From contig JAITTK010000012.1 in NCBI GenBank assembly GCA_031287135.1, positions 1 to 6,983 on the forward strand: DNA of 6,983 nucleotides. Direction: 5' to 3'. The translations under genes and the position numbers were made by a program. Below, piece after piece: positions 5,426-6,983 of this stretch. Origin of the DNA: Candidatus Methanoplasma reticulitermitis (GTDB lineage Archaea; Thermoplasmatota; Thermoplasmata; Methanomassiliicoccales; Methanomethylophilaceae). Position 1 is the first letter of the stretch. Each line of letters opens with the position of its first letter. The notes under the pieces were generated by a model. It did no database searches. It was not told where the DNA came from and saw nothing but the letters and a program-made list of their open reading frames with translations.

Positions 5426-6983
5426 ATGAACATCACTGTAGTTTCCGTTTCAATGCCTGCCGTCAAGGCAGTATGCGAATATGCCGACAAGAAAAATGAC
5501 ATGGGATTGGATTTCAGGATCCATCACTTGAGCGATAACAAAGGGATCGAGGGTGTCGTCGATGACATCATTCGTTCGGATCTGTTGATCACGGACCTCA
5601 TGGGTGTGGGACAGCCTGCTTATTCCGATATCGTGAACGCCATTAAGATCTGCAAAGGGCAAAGATTGGCACTGGGTGGAATGGCCCCGCCTCTGAGCCG
5701 GCTCGGAGGATATGATGCATCCGCCTTCAAGATGGACGAAGATGACGAAGAGAACGTATACAGAATCAACCTCTGTTGGAAACGGGCAAGCTCGGAGGAT
5801 ATCGAGTACATCTTCAATCTGGTGTTGAAGAACTATATGGGTCATGATCAACTGGATGAGATTCCGTATCCGTATGTGAGGGAAGGAGTCTATATCAAAG
5901 ATCCTTTGACAGGTAGAGAATACGGGTCGGTCGATGATTATCGTAAGGATTCTCCCCAAATCTGCGATTTAGGTAAAGTAATACTTGTCTACAGTGGCAA
6001 CAACTACCCCACAAGTTCTATTGATTGCGTGGCCTTGTTGTTTAACAAGCTCCAAAAATTTTCTGATGTCATCCCTGTGGCCATGAACAGCTACAATATG
6101 GGTTGTGTGGATTCCATGCGATCTATCGCAAATGGTGCGGACATCATTGTGAATGTCCTTCCGTTTAGATTCATGGCGGGACCCAGGGGAGGAGATAGTC
6201 TTTCCGCGACTGACCTCCTCGCAGATATGGACGTGACGTACATCTCTCCATTCTTCATAACCGGATCATCGGGAAAGGAATGGGCCTCGAGTAAGGCAGG
6301 ATTGAGTCCCGTGGAGTTCATGATAGATATATTCCTGCCAGAATTGGATGGTTCTCTCTGTACCATACCCTTAGGCGTCAGTAAAGATTCGGAACGTATC
6401 GAAAGGTTCAATCTTACTCTCAAGGAAATCGTTCCCATAGATGATCGGATAGAACGCATATCGAATAAAATCAGGAATTACCTCAACCTCCGCATCAAGC
6501 CAAACGTGGAAAAAAGGATTGCGATAATTTCCTATAACTACCCTCCAGGTGAGGGAAACCTATTCGGAGGATCGTTCCTCGATGGTGCTGGCTCTTTATC
6601 ATCTATAATCCATTTCCTTTCTTCAGAAGGGTATGTGACCGATCCTATGTCCTCGGATGACATCATTGACGCATTCGTTGGGAACGGTATACTGAACGGA
6701 GGGCAATGGATCTCTTCTCCGAAAGGCATGATAAAATACGATGGCGTTGACGGACACCCGGAACAGACCATTGCCGCTTGGGGGGAGGCCCCGGGAGACA
6801 TCATGGTCTCAAACGGCAGATATATGATACCGGGTATCATCAATGGGAACGTTTTCTTGGTCTGCAGCCACCCCGCGGAGGTGATTCGGACAATACGGTC
6901 GCCGATTATCATGACCAGGAAATGCCGCCGCACCATCAATATCTGGCAATGTATGAGTGGCTCAGAGATGTTTTCAAAGCGGA
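5426..6983 (+). pseudogene. cobN: CobN / magnesium-chelatase H-type protein, N-terminal part, frameshifted at about 6859, cut by window edge
   Basis: CobN-type proteins are the large, porphyrin-binding subunits (about 1,200 residues) of ATP-driven metal chelatases that insert Co or Mg into tetrapyrroles. Here 478 codons read cleanly from the ATG at 5426. Family blocks are MNSYNMGCVDSM, an ITGSSGKEWASSKAGLSP-to-PELDG segment, RIAIISYNYPPGEGN with FGGSFLDGAGSL, and WGEAPGDIMVSNGRYMIPG then GNVFL. At 6857-6861 the expected continuation, GLQPPRGGDSD and later MPPHHQYLAMYEWLRDVF, lies in the -1 frame and runs to the window end; the original frame gives unrelated sequence. One missing G (TTGGT for TTGGGT) would explain it. 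Neither frame stops inside the window, so the true end is unseen. The start has no Shine-Dalgarno but follows a TATA-containing palindrome, and no other in-frame ATG follows the stop at 5402. Several CobN-like paralogues occur in methanogens, so cobalt insertion is not certain. Composition is lower in GC than in the left genes. Confidence 0.85.

Noticed and set aside
5450..5959. 169-codon minus-strand open frame
   Set aside because: It is antisense to the CobN-like gene, which carries recognisable family sequence over the same stretch.
6851..6865. Programmed -1 ribosomal frameshift
   Set aside because: The codons GTT TTC TTG GTC do not form a slippery heptamer, and CobN proteins are not known to need one. 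A missing G is simpler.

Overview
The window looks archaeal, and most likely comes from a Thermoplasmata-type methanogen such as a Methanomassiliicoccales member. The domain call rests on the 2-amino-3,7-dideoxy-D-threo-hept-6-ulosonate (ADTH) synthase / 3-dehydroquinate synthase II pair, which is the archaeal entry into aromatic amino acid synthesis. It is also supported by TATA-like boxes centred about 25 nt before several start codons that have no Shine-Dalgarno, the pattern of leaderless archaeal transcripts. The order-level guess is inference from gene content and overall feel, not from a marker gene.

Left part (1-1953, minus strand): a tight operon read right to left, ADTH synthase, then 3-dehydroquinate synthase II, then the first 47 codons of a type I 3-dehydroquinate dehydratase that runs off the window. 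Stops and starts nearly touch and each gene has its own Shine-Dalgarno. Together they cover the first three steps of the alternative shikimate route: ADTH, then 3-dehydroquinate, then 3-dehydroshikimate. A TATA box at 2011-2018 probably drives the operon.

Middle (2089-4200, plus strand): a very short GNAT-like acetyltransferase, a DUF368 polytopic membrane protein (the family now linked to polyprenyl-phosphate recycling), and an SPL-family (COG1533) radical SAM protein. The last two nearly abut and look translationally coupled. The radical SAM protein ends in a peptide resembling an archaeal PCNA-binding motif.

Right part (4201-6983): the base composition falls sharply (one sampled 60-nt line has 65% GC at 2221-2280 against 35% at 4681-4740), and the DNA looks accessory. 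It holds a short ORF that opens like an IS110-family transposase and then diverges, an isolated small four-helix membrane protein, about 400 nt of poorly coding DNA, and the first part of a CobN / magnesium-chelatase H-type protein. That gene follows a 17-bp palindrome superimposed on its likely TATA box. Its homology to the family jumps to the -1 frame at about 6859, so it is frameshifted there, either truly (a decaying gene) or by a one-base sequence error.

I see no tRNA, rRNA, CRISPR array or complete mobile element. I find no clear new multi-gene system. The best leads are the frameshifted CobN with its palindromic promoter, the clamp-like tail of the radical SAM protein, and the uniform TATA-to-ATG spacing.
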